A stretch of DNA of 64,000 bases from CAVOJV01 sp963696325 (lineage in GTDB: Bacteria > Pseudomonadota > Gammaproteobacteria > Competibacterales > Competibacteraceae), in contig CAVOJV010000048.1 in assembly GCA_963696325.1 (NCBI GenBank), forward strand, positions 1-64,000, given 5' to 3'. Every line of letters begins with the position of its first letter. The stretch's first letter is position 1. The notes beneath the pieces were generated by a model that was not told the origin of the DNA, ran no database searches, and saw only the letters and a list, made by a program, of their open reading frames with translations. Made by a program: the position numbers and the translations under genes. This document shows, piece by piece, positions 27,878-36,318 of the stretch.

Positions 27878-28585
27878 TTAAAACCCGGCGAGAGAGTTGG
27901 ATAACGCTTGCAACTGCTGCACAAACGCCTGATGCGCCGGCGAGCCGAGCCCTGCTTGTACTGCCGCCAGTACCCGCTGCATCTCCCCAGCCAACAGTGC
28001 CTCCGGGTCCAGCCGTAACCCCGGAAACACGGCGCTGCTCAAGACGCCTGCCGCGTCGGCGGCCTGTGGTCGATACTCGCCCTCCTCCAGTCGATACCAG
28101 CGCAAGGCCCGCTCTGACACTAACCACACCAGGTACTCCTTGACCCCATTGCGCCGATAGGCCCGCAGCTTATCGTGCAGATCATAAGACGCGCTGCTGG
28201 ACGCCACCTCTACTATCAACTCCGGTGCTCCCTCAACGTAGTCATCCTCAGAGATCCGCGATTGCCCGCCGCAGGCCTCACCCAAGCGCAACAGGGCATC
28301 CGGCTGTGGTTCATTTTCCCAGTCGAGCCGCACCGTGGCGTTATCACAGACCATCACGCCGGGCGTGGCCGCGGCATAAGTGACTAGCCAGCCAATCACG
28401 TTGCTGTGAGGTTGAGCATGCTTTTGCGCTCGCACGGGAGATGCCATGTAAACCACACCCTCGATCAACTCAGCTTGTTTGTGGGGCAGCGCCCGGTAAC
28501 GACGCTCGAACTCGGCACGGCTGAGCCGATCACCGCTTTCCAAAACCGGCGTCTGTGCTCGGGGTATTAGCTTCGCTGTGCTCAT
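27878..28585 (-). CDS. Uma2-family PD-(D/E)XK endonuclease-like protein (copy A)
   Basis: 235 residues from ATG 28585. The restriction-endonuclease-like core shows DWENEPQPDALLR, GAPELIVEVASSSASYDLH and DKLRAYRRNGVKEYLVW, the usual Uma2 (DUF820) motif order with D, E and K/Q positions. Uma2 proteins are abundant in cyanobacteria and some proteobacteria; their substrate is unknown. The ATG overlaps the stop of a pseC-like 3' fragment by four bases, so the gene was once coupled to a sugar aminotransferase gene. The encoded protein is identical to copy B at 38264-38971. Confidence 0.9.
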   Translation of the reverse strand: MSTAKLIPRAQTPVLESGDRLSRAEFERRYRALPHKQAELIEGVVYMASPVRAQKHAQPHSNVIGWLVTYAAATPGVMVCDNATVRLDWENEPQPDALLRLGEACGGQSRISEDDYVEGAPELIVEVASSSASYDLHDKLRAYRRNGVKEYLVWLVSERALRWYRLEEGEYRPQAADAAGVLSSAVFPGLRLDPEALLAGEMQRVLAAVQAGLGSPAHQAFVQQLQALSNSLAGF

Positions 28586-28734
28586 GACACCACCTCTCGC
28601 AGCGCTTCAATCACGCTGTCTTGGGCCGCTTCCGTCAGACCAAAATACACTGGGACGCTAATCGCTTCTCAGCAGTACTGCGGCTACCGATGGAAAATCT
28701 TCCTAGCCGAACCCCAACCGCTCGCATAGTAAGG
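28582..28734 (-). pseudogene. pseC: 3' fragment of a PseC/DegT-type aminotransferase (copy A)
   Basis: The minus strand encodes YQRLGFGWEDFPSVAA and, after a frameshift near 28667, ISVPVYFGLTEAAQDSVIEA, then LREVVS with its TGA overlapping the Uma2 ATG. This is the C-terminus of a pyridoxal-phosphate sugar aminotransferase of the PseC type. The 5' part is cut off at 28734 by the element at 28736. Copy B (38968-39227) keeps more of the gene. Confidence 0.75.
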
Positions 28735-28735
28735 C

Positions 28736-28960
28736 GATTTCTGTGAAAGATTATCCCCCAGGCGGGATCGTTCAATGGTTTCGGGAGATATTCAAGTCTC
28801 CCCCTTACGAAGGGGGAGATTTAGAGGGGGTCTGCCAATAAACCGCTGCAGTGGCCCTTTTTTCTTTAACCCCCTCCTGGCCTCCCCCTTCGTAAGGGGG
28901 AGGAAAAGCCTCACGCCAAACTGCTCTGCAGGAAAAGGGAATTTTGGTGCTTTTCATTTC
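28736..28960 (+). repeat. Composite repeat E, copy 1, with MITE (arms 28798-28818 and 28882-28902)
   Basis: Flanking sequence (GATTATCCCCCAGGCGGGAT to TTTTGGTGCTTTTCATT) is shared with copies at 34034-34216 plus 38114-38155 and at 39841-39975. Inside lie two near-palindromic arms built on TCCCCCTTACGAAGGGGGA and its reverse complement, enclosing ~63 bases. Relative to the flanks, this interior is in the opposite orientation to copy 2. Confidence 0.85.
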
Positions 28961-28975
28961 TGAAAATCACCTAAG

Positions 28976-29173
28976 TCATTCATCCTGATGCTGCTCGGCC
29001 CACTCTTCAACCAAACCACGTACCTTGGCCGGCAAATGACCATCGAGGACATTCAGGTTTCGTATGGATACCACTTGCTCGGTACTCGTTGTAACGAACA
29101 TGGAAATGTGGCGGATTATGCTCGTCAAAGTACATGCTGATGGCGATACCAAGCCGCAAGACCTTGTTTTCAA
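28976..29173 (-). pseudogene. DUF4160 protein (frameshifted)
   Basis: One frame gives AISMYFDEHNPPHFHVRYNE and the next gives SIRNLNVLDGHLPAKVRG plus LVEEWAEQHQDE. Together they form a DUF4160 domain, a small family often encoded next to DUF2442 proteins in toxin-antitoxin-like pairs. One indel near 29080 breaks it. No partner gene is present. Confidence 0.72.
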
Positions 29174-29651
29174 ATCAACTCCCGAATTTTGGCAGCCACC
29201 CCGGGAACCAGCACGGAATCAGTCAACAGCCCGTTCGTTCCCTGTATTTCCAGTCCATTACCTTCATTCACGAGCCATACCTCTTCTGCGCCGGCTTCGA
29301 GAAAAAGCCGGACTTTCGCCAACATTTCAGCGTGGCTATTCGATGGCGAAACGATTTCCACGCAGATTTCCGGCGCAGCGGGAAACGGCGTCGCCCAATT
29401 GTGCCGGTCCAGATATTCCCGCGATGCCCATACCACGTCGGGCACGCGCACGCCGTCGGAGGTTTGTACGCGCATTCGGTCAATGTCTCACCTTTGCCGA
29501 TACAGGCTCTGATCAGTTGCGCCAACTGGGATTGTATGAATGCATGGCGGTTGCTGGCGGGACTCATTTCAATGTTTCCCCACCGGTTTAGTTCGATCTT
29601 GAAGGGCAGGTTTTTCAGGTAGGGGTTGTCGATCACTTCTTGCCACTGCAT
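29170..29651 (-). pseudogene. Second, divergent Uma2-family protein (frameshifted)
   Basis: The start at 29651 reads MQWQEVIDNPYLKNLPFKIE and SPASNRHAFIQSQLAQLIRA. After an indel near 29475 it continues VQTSDGVRVPDVVWAS, APEICVEIVSPSNSHAEML and KVRLFLEAGAEEVWLV, the PD-(D/E)XK core of Uma2. It is unrelated at DNA level to the duplicated Uma2 gene 600 bp away. One base change would restore ~160 residues. Confidence 0.75.
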
Positions 29652-29664
29652 GGCGCCTCTCCCT

Positions 29665-30010
29665 ACAGTAAGGTCGGACTTGGGATGGCGACGACGAACC
29701 GCCTACCCGAATTCCGAATGTAGCCGTGCTGCTCCGCCACCTCGGCGGCGATATTCAGGCAGGATCAGCACGACATCGGCCGGCACTCGCGCAGGGCATC
29801 GGGCGGCAGGATCGGCAGATGACTGCCAGGCAGGAACTTGCCCTCCTTGGACGGCGCCGCAGCACAGACGAACGGCAGCAGATCGGGCTTGACCCCCGCG
29901 TAATTGAGCAACGTGTTGCCCTCGATCCCCGTCCACACCGCCGAAGAATCCAGGTCGCAGCCGTAGCAAGCCGCCCGGCTCCACCGTCGCGTTGTCCTGT
30001 GGTGCGCGCA
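29665..30010 (-). pseudogene. C-terminal fragment of a nucleotide-sugar C-methyltransferase
   Basis: Across three frames the minus strand gives WTGIEGNTLLNYAGVKPDLL, FLPGSHLPILPPDALRE, ADVVLILP, then NIAAEVAEQHGYIR. This is the C-terminal domain of the NovU/TylC3-type C-methyltransferases (Methyltransf_14) of deoxysugar pathways. The SAM-binding half is missing and several indels are present. Confidence 0.75.
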
Positions 30011-30069
30011 TCAGACCACCTCCCCTTTTTCAAACCTCTGCCGATTCAGCCCGGAGATAAGTATCAAAT

Positions 30070-30309
30070 TCAGTGTAACACGGAATTCGTGATCAGCTTC
30101 AATCGATGGGTCACCCGATCACAAGGGACATTCTGCCCCACGGGGTTGTGTACATGCGGTGGGATAACATAACCCTGCGAGCGGTTCATGTAGCCGGGTT
30201 GCTGCGAGAAATCATTGGGGGTTAAAAACTGGATGCCTTCGGCGTGATAATCGGCGCGCAGGATCAGCGCCAGCAGTTGGCCGTGGTGATGATGGATCGA
30301 TTCGATCAT
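30070..30309 (-). pseudogene. Cupin-like sugar-biosynthesis protein, N-terminal fragment
   Basis: From ATG 30309: MIESIHHHHGQLLALILRAD, IQFLTPNDFSQQPGYMN and VIPPHVHNP, a conserved cupin motif from polysaccharide clusters. The C-terminal half has been replaced. It lies upstream of the C-methyltransferase fragment on the same strand, so both are debris of one deoxysugar operon. Confidence 0.6.
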
Positions 30310-30388
30310 GGGCGTTTCACTCCTCACGGCTCATCGCAAGCCTTGCTCAATCATGGGCGACGAGGTTCTTTTCGAAGACACGAGCTGA

Positions 30389-30520
30389 TCAACGGTGGTG
30401 CTGCTTTTTCAGCGCGGCAACGATTCCAGACATTTCCGCGACCATGCCAAAAGCGATTTCAAGCGTCACGATCAGTTCGCCTGGATCCAGGCGGTATGCG
30501 TGGGTGATCTGATTGCGGGT
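30389..30520 (-). pseudogene. HEPN/HepT-like toxin, C-terminal fragment
   Basis: The minus frame reads RNQITHAYRLDPGELIVTLE and ends ALKKQHHR. RNQITHAY fits the RX4HXY motif of HEPN ribonuclease toxins of the MNT-HEPN systems. The N-terminal half and the MNT partner are missing. The call rests on one motif and the helical tail. Confidence 0.5.
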
Positions 30521-30669
30521 AGTGTCCTAAAAGTGTTGCTTGGTTATAACAAGCGATTGATTTAAATGACTAAAATCTATTTCACCAATACTTCTGTAAG
30601 ATTACCTGTCCGGGTTCGAGAATGAAGACCTGTTCTTTCGTACTTTCCCCTGCCCCATTACTTTGTTCG

Positions 30670-31837
30670 TTAAAAGGCACCCACGGACTGGAGGACTACC
30701 TTGACTGTCTTGATTAATATCTTTAGGTCAAGCATCAGCGAACAGTTCCGGATATAGCGAATATCGAGTCTTACCATATCATCAAAAGATGTCTTACTGC
30801 GTCCCTCCACCTGCCAGAGTCCGGTGATACCGGGCTTCATCTCCAGTATCCGCCTGAGATGCCAGGATTGGTACTTCTCAGCTTCATAAGGAAGGGGTGG
30901 CCGCGGCCCAACCAGGCTCATCTCTCCCTTGAGCACGTTAAAAAAGCTGCGGAAGCTCATCAATGCTGGTTTTACGAATGATTCTACCCACGCGGGTAAC
31001 CCTCGGATTAAATTTAATCTTATACAATGGCTTCTCACTATCCCCCTTATTGATCTCTTCAAGATTCCCCTTGATCAAACTGGCGACGTACTAGCGGTGG
31101 ATGCGATCATCCGCGTTCCAAGACATGGACCGAAATTTGTAGAAGAAAAAAGGGATGCCTCTTTTGCCGAAACGGATTTGTTTGAAGATGACGGGCCCTG
31201 GAGAAGTTAATTTAATCGCTAAAGCTGTCATCAGCATTAAAGGTGAAGTAAGAGCAGTATCCCAACCAGAGAGCCTACGATATCAAGGCTCCTTTTTAAT
31301 AGATATCCAGAGCGGTTAGATTCTTTAGAATCATCAAGAAAGAGAGGATAACAATCCGGTGGAGACGGATTTTCCGTCATGAGGTTATCAAAGATCTGAT
31401 CAGGATAGGTCCCGGTGATAATTGAGAAAGGGAGATTTTTATATCCATTAACGGTCTTTTTCATGAATTCTTGTATCCCCTTCTCATTCGTATCTGGAAG
31501 CAGTAGTCCGAGGGTACCCTCACCAAGATAGCCAAGAATGTCGGTCTCTCGTATGTTGTTCTGAAGGGGTTTTAAAAACTCTTTAATATTGCTGAGTTCA
31601 TCATTCTTCTTCTTGTCAAAGCGAAACAGCGCAATGGATAAAGGGCTCGGAACGATCCGCTCGGCGCTTCTCGCGTCGCAACTGCTTCAGGAAAAAAGAT
31701 TTAGGTCGAGGCAAATCCAACTCAACAAGCTTATCGCGTTCTACCTGCCTTCTGCCGTGAACCGCAGGGACGATTCGATCGTTGTTCCCAAGGTTGATAG
31801 TCATTGTTGATTTCAAAAATTGGTTTGCTGAGTTCAT
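30670..31837 (-). pseudogene. Degraded polyprenyl-phosphate sugar transferase with an N-terminal GGDEF-like domain
   Basis: The C-terminal half shows FNVLKGEMSLVGPRPPLPYE, MKPGITGLWQVEGRSKTSF and DIRYIRNCSLMLDLKILIKT, the catalytic part of a bacterial sugar transferase. Upstream in other frames are LLKRSLDIVGSLVGILLLL (membrane anchor), then DILGYLGEGTLGLLLPDTNE and ALFRFDKKKNDE, which resemble a degenerate GGDEF domain. At least four indels are needed. The sequence is AT-rich compared with the EPS operon, suggesting another source. It would have been a second initiating transferase; the WcaJ-like gene at 21-22.7 kb is intact. Confidence 0.75.
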
Positions 31838-32059
31838 TAGACGTTTTAATTCAACAATTCAAAGTCCAAAATACGCTGTTCGCGGGTTCCTCGCGGTTTC
31901 TGTACCGTGGCTAACCCAGAATCCTGTTTTTCCGCGGCAGGCCCGATCTCTACGTCGTTACCACTACGGGTTGGCGCCTTGACAGGGCCTCCGCTAAGGC
32001 GCGCTGTCGACAAGCTTTAAGCATGATGCAAATCTCTTCGATCTACTTCTTGAAGCTTC

Positions 32060-32560
32060 GGTCAGGGAGCTGATGAACGCTACATCGATGTTTTAGCGTA
32101 TCATCATATAGCAAAGACATCGATATTATTTTGTTCTTCAAGATATTAACGATCCATCGAGTACGATCGAGCTCGGGATGACGAAGCCATGGGAATTGGT
32201 TGGCACGCTTGATAGCTGCATCTATTTTCCCTAAACAAAGAAGAGAGATAATGAAATAAGCCCACTCTACTGGATCAGGATCGATGGCTTTGTACCCAGT
32301 AAGCGTATATTGAATTAGGCACGACTAATCCAAGTAAAGCGCTATCTTGGGATTACCTTTGTAAAGATTACACAGAGTTAGTCTGAACTTTTGGTTCTGG
32401 CATCATAACTATATAAATCGAGCATCTGAAATATGAACGTTCTGCTTCCTCGTATTTGCCTGCCCAAAGATATTCATCCGCTTGACGAAAAAGCGCTAAA
32501 TGTAACCCATCGGAGATAGAATATGAATTCTCAATTCCTGAATGATCTCTGCACAACAGT
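32060..32560 (-). pseudogene. Degraded TPR-like / polysaccharide-cluster protein
   Basis: Pieces read LHLALFRQADEYLWAGKYEE (TPR-like helix pair) and, further on, AIKRANQFPWLRHPELDRTR plus WIVNILKNK. Frames change several times. The region is AT-rich. No function can be given. Sequence 31838-32059 between this and the sugar transferase shows no gene. Confidence 0.4.
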
Positions 32561-32574
32561 TAGTGGCTCAAAGG

Positions 32575-33571
32575 GACTATTTATTTGGACAATCTTTTGA
32601 TTTGCTATTAAACTTTTTATAGAGACTAAACCATTGAGATATTTGATCTCGATGTTTTATAGTGTGATGATAGTGGACTAAGCTAATAGACCAGCGTCAG
32701 TAATTTCCATAAGCTCATCTGGATGTTGAAATGAGTAGGACGAGCTTATCAAACCACATTATGTTCGTCAACAAAAACGCAGTTTTGCATATCAACGAAG
32801 CCTGCAGCTTTAAATGCAGGAGACTCTTCGGTAAGCAAACAGGCTTTTACAGCCAGGAATCTCGAAGTGCTTTACGAAGGATCTCTTTTGCAACCGTACC
32901 ACATGTAGGTCCAAACCAAGAAGCATTTGATCGTGCGCGGCGTATCGCTCACCGTACATCACCTGGCCCTGCTGCCGAACGAGAACTGTACCCATGGTGT
33001 GGACAAACTAGCGAAGGGTAAAACTCTCGCAATGATTTTATAGACTTTGATGGCGCCAAGGATATTGAGGATCTTGGCAACCAGTTAGAATTACTGGGAT
33101 AATTTTCGATTCGCCATAGTCCCGATATATCGCATCGATTTATGAAATTTGGCCAAATGAAGAAATTTTGAGCAATCTCTGGTGTATGTTCAGCCGCGGT
33201 AGTACAAATCGAAAAGAAAGTCTCTATACCCCAATGTTCCATGTCAGAAAGAATGCCTGCACGGGTACTTGGACCACGCATCTGCATTATGGAATCCTAA
33301 TTTTGGTATTTCTGGACAAGTACCAGTGTTTCTTATGTCCAGCCTGATGAGAAGTCGGGAGTTGTAGACCACTTTCAAAAAGGGTTAAGTCTGGTCCGTA
33401 CTTCTCGCAGATCTGCTGATAGTCACAATTTTCATGAACCACGGTCACGTCAAAAAACTCTGATAAACACTTGACATGTTCTCGTTTGTGGATTAGCAGA
33501 AATTCAGGTACATTCTCGTCATATCTAAACTGGAAAAATACGAGCTTGGGCTTAGTATGAAAGTTATCCAT
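32575..33571 (-). pseudogene. CgeB-like glycosyltransferase, heavily frameshifted
   Basis: Starts at 33571 with KPKLVFFQFRYDENVPEFLL and FFDVTVVHENCDYQQICEKY. Then, across four or more frames, it reads CGPSTRAGILSDMEHWGIET, FSICTTAAEHTPEI, SNASWFGPTCGTVAKEILRK, HFEIPGCK and AFKAAGFVD, ending HTIKHRDQISQWFSLY. This order matches CgeB/YkvP-type proteins with a GT-B-like fold (Glyco_trans_1_2). It is AT-rich and beyond repair by a single base. It is the first gene after ops element 1 on this strand, so it probably was the first cistron of an RfaH-controlled polysaccharide operon. Confidence 0.75.
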
Positions 33572-33691
33572 ATACTAAGTACCTTGGATAAGTCGCATTA
33601 AATTTTGATGCGCACGAAATGATCTGACCCGCTGGGTGTACAGTTCATGGCTATAGGCATTAATGTTCATTGTTTATTGGGGTCCACCCCA

Positions 33692-33711
33692 TTAAGCACG
33701 CTACCGCCCTG
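33692..33711 (-). promoter_or_regulatory. ops element 1 (RfaH recruitment site)
   Basis: On the minus strand, CAGGGCGGTAGCGTGCTTAA contains GGCGGTAGCGTG (33697-33708), a full match to the enterobacterial ops consensus GGCGGTAGNNTG within a JUMPstart-like context. In E. coli RNA polymerase pauses here and RfaH loads. It lies 113 bases after the rfaH-like fragment and ahead of the CgeB-like gene. Confidence 0.75.
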
Positions 33712-34068
33712 CAAAACACCATGGTATTTCGCATAAGCTATTGTTTTTAATAATTTCCAGTACCCAGGCCCCGCTTAAGTGGGACCGCCGGTTATCCAAC
33801 CGGTCTTGGATATGCACATACTATGCCAAGCGTAACAGATCGCGATTGACAGTAACCCGATTTTCTCTACCCAGCATCTCAAGCAGGACGATGACGCGTT
33901 CCTGGCCTGTTTCGGCCAAGAAGATCGCCCGCAGGCCGGCAAAAGCACCCTTTTCGATAATCACGGGGTTGCCCGGCGCAAACAGCGGACCCTTGGCATA
34001 ATGCAAGCGGGTATTGCGGTCTGCAGCGCACTTGAATGAAAGCACCAAAATTCCCTTTTCCTGGATAG
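33693..34068. repeat. Direct repeat pair rfaH-CTD/ops, copy 1
   Basis: By eye about 94% identical to 39501-39877. It includes the ops element, a conserved leader (CATGGTATTTCGCATAAGC), the KOW-domain fragment and the adjoining end of repeat E. Both copies share the same E/rfaH joint, so duplication followed truncation. Confidence 0.85.
33821..34048 (-). pseudogene. rfaH: RfaH/NusG-like protein reduced to its C-terminal KOW domain (copy 1)
   Basis: Only 75 codons remain. KGPLFAPGNPVIIEKGAFAG, LRAIFLAETGQERVIVLLEM and LGRENRVTVNRDLL fit the RfaH/NusG C-terminal KOW barrel, with the G-x-FAGL-x-AIF core. The N-terminal NGN domain, which binds RNA polymerase and ops, is absent. The first codons (MVLSF) come from repeat E, which has replaced the 5' part of the gene. 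The same truncated gene occurs at 39628-39855 with a few substitutions. If made, the fragment might bind NusE/S10 but could not be recruited to ops. An intact rfaH may exist elsewhere. Confidence 0.75.
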
Positions 34069-34216
34069 CAGTTTGGCACGAGGCTTTTCCTCCCCCTTAC
34101 GAAGGGGGAGATTTAGAGGGGGTCTGCCAATAAACCGCTGCAGTGGCCCTTTTTTAACCCCCTCCTGGCCTCCCCCTTCGTAAGGGGGAGACTTGAAGGT
34201 CTCCGAAACCATTGAA
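34034..34216 (-). repeat. Composite repeat E, copy 2, left part (MITE arms 34090-34110 and 34170-34190)
   Basis: Runs on the minus strand from the rfaH fragment through the MITE to CCATTGAA, where the large transposon at 34217 interrupts it. The remainder (GATCTCGCCTGGGGGATAAT) resumes at 38114. The interior between the arms is inverted relative to copy 1. Confidence 0.85.
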
Positions 34217-34330
34217 CACCGATTTTCACAGGCCTATTAACCGTCATATTTTACCCTACACTTTAATTTTGCTGAACTTGGGTAGTTATTAAAAGGTTAT
34301 TTCTAAATCAATAACCTAGCTGTAATATTT

Positions 34331-36092
34331 GTAATTGCTCATTAAGTCTGGGTAATTGTAGCTGAATCGAGTGGATGATGGCTGGCACGAATGAGCGGCG
34401 TATACTATTGAGCCGATGAAACCGGTGACCCTAGACCCGCTTCCGAAACTGTCAGACGTACCCGAAGGTGAGCGTACGGCGACGGTGGCGCGGGTGTTGT
34501 CGATCTGTCATCAGCAGCAGGAGCAACTGGTCAAGCAGGTAGAACAATTGGCGCTGCAGGAGGAGCAGATTCAGCAGTTAAAAGACGAGATCGCGATTTT
34601 GAAAGGTGAGAAAGCGCGGCCGAAGATTAAGCCAAGCACCTTGAATAGAGATCCGAGAGACGAGGGAGGTAACGGAAGCAAAAAGAAACGAAAGCGGCGA
34701 GGGAAGCCGAGTCGGTGCAAGACGCAAGCACTGGAGATTCACGAAGAGCACATCGTACAACCGGATCATATCCCGCCGGGATCGGCGTTCAAAGGCTATC
34801 AAGCGTATGTGGTCCAAGAGCTAGAGTTCAAGCTCAAGAATACGAAATATTTGCGGGCACGCTATCAGAGTCCGGCTGGGGAATCGGTTATCGGTGAGTT
34901 GCCTGTATCGGTGGCGGGGAGTCATTTTGGACCGACGCTGCGCAGTTATATGCTGAGTCAGCATTACCAGCAACATGTCCCGCAGCGGCTAATTCTGAAG
35001 CAACTGTGGGAATGGGGCGTAGAGATATCGTCGGGACAGCTGAATCGGTTGCTCATTGATGGCTACGCACGGTTTCACGAGGAGAAAGCCGAGGTATTGC
35101 GGATCGGACTTGACGTCTCCTCGCATATTAACGTCGACGATACGGGGGCCCGTCATCAGGGTAAGAATGGTTATTGCACGCACATCGGTAACGAGTGGTT
35201 TGCATGGTTTTCGAGCACCGATAGCAAAAGCCGGATCAATTTTTTGGAGCTGCTGCGCGCGGGTCAAACGGACTATGTAGTCGACGAGGTCGCGCGCGAG
35301 TATATGAAGCAGCAGAAACTGCCCTATGCCCAGCTGGCACTTTGTTCACAGGATCGAATCTGTGCCGATAAGGTCTCGTGGGCGGTATATCTGCAAACGC
35401 TTGGCATTACCACGGAGCGGCACATCAAAATCGCGACCGAAGGGGCGTTGGTGGGTAGTCTCGTTCATCACGGGTTGTCTCCGGAGCTGGTGATTATGAG
35501 CGACGATGCCGGCCAGTTCAATGTCGCGGGTTTTCTCAATGCGCTGTGTTGGGTACATGCCGAGCGTACGCTTCACAAGCTCATTCCCTGTAGCGACACC
35601 AACCGAGCCGCCCAAGAGCGTGTTCGTGGGGACATCTGGTGCTTCTATCAAGCGCTCAAAGCGTACCAGCGGGCGCCTGATAAGAAGACCCGGGGGGAGC
35701 TGGAAAAACGGTTTGACGAGATCTTTACACAGAAAACGGGTTATTACACCCTCGATGTGGCGCTCAAGCGTCTGCATGAGAACAAACCCGAGTTGCTGCG
35801 GGTGCTCGAGCGGCCTGAAATTCCTCTTCACAACAACCTCAGCGAGAACGACATTCGCGACTATGTGAAAAAGCGCAAGATTAGCGCAACGACCCGCAGT
35901 GACAGTGGACGCAAGGCACGCGATACCTTCCTTAGCTTAAAGAAAACGTGCCAAAAGCTGGGCATTTCCTTTTTGGCACTATCTGCAAGACCGGATCAGC
36001 CAACAACATCAAATTCCGCCACTGCCCAGCCTGATTCGCGCTGCGGCTCAAGGTCCGTAGACCAGAATTACCCGGACTTTTTGAGCAATTAC
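34331..36092 (+). mobile_element. IS66-like insertion sequence nested in the larger IS
   Basis: Terminal inverted repeats GTAATTGCTCATTAAGTCTG (34331 onward) and, at the right, the complement of GTAATTGCTCAAAAAGTCCG (ending 36092). An 8-base duplication TAATATTT flanks it (34323-34330 and 36093-36100). Eight-base duplications are the IS66 rule. One transposase gene only; no accessory TnpA/TnpB of classic IS66. Confidence 0.9.
34416..36060 (+). CDS. IS66-like transposase (late frameshift)
   Basis: ATG 34416. A coiled-coil N-terminus (QQQEQLVKQVEQLALQEEQI) leads to a basic linker (KKKRKRRGKPSRCK). The DDE domain contains NVDDTGARHQGKNGYCTHIG (first Asp), MSDDAGQFNV (second Asp), LCWVHAERTLHKL and NNLSENDIRDYVKKRKISAT (Glu). 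It cuts and joins the IS ends. At the T-run near 35968 one base is off: the typical tail (HYLQDRISQQHQIPPLPSLI, TAG at 36058-36060) lies in another frame. As written, the frame instead runs to a TAA at 36093-36095 that is supplied by the target duplication. Confidence 0.85.
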
Positions 36093-36100
36093 TAATATTT

Positions 36101-36318
36101 TACTCGTTTGTCAGCCCAAAATAGCCGCTGTTAGGGGTCGGCGTGACGGTTTTATAGCGTCCATTTCTAACCGCTAGTGCCATCGCCTGCTGGTTTTTCA
36201 CCCCGATAACGCCGAAAATGCTTAGATTTTCCCTCTATTTTTACCCTCACCCCTTGATCTGCTCGCCTTAGTCCTTCTAAAATTCAGTTTTTTATCCGTC
36301 ACTAATAACCCCTAATCC
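36101..36318. other. Left non-coding part of the outer IS
   Basis: No gene is visible. It continues the sequence at 34257-34330 on the other side of the nested element and precedes the transposase ATG at 36319. Confidence 0.5.

Larger units (their letters stand above)
27776..28734. repeat. Direct repeat copy A (~957 bp: wecB start, Uma2 gene, pseC 3' fragment)
   Basis: By eye nearly identical to 38165-39119; I saw only a few silent substitutions and a 3-base difference near 27858. It begins within the first codons of wecB and ends where the element at 28736 starts. The duplicate carries complete Uma2 and partial neighbours, so it arose by segmental duplication rather than transposition of a defined element. 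Confidence 0.93.

Noticed and set aside
28798..28902. Palindromic arms as a CRISPR repeat pair
   Set aside because: Arms are inverted, not direct, and occur with repeat-E flanks elsewhere; MITE is the better reading.
29134..29622. Plus-strand frames of 162-175 codons over the second Uma2 gene
   Set aside because: Antisense to recognisable DUF4160 and Uma2 motifs.
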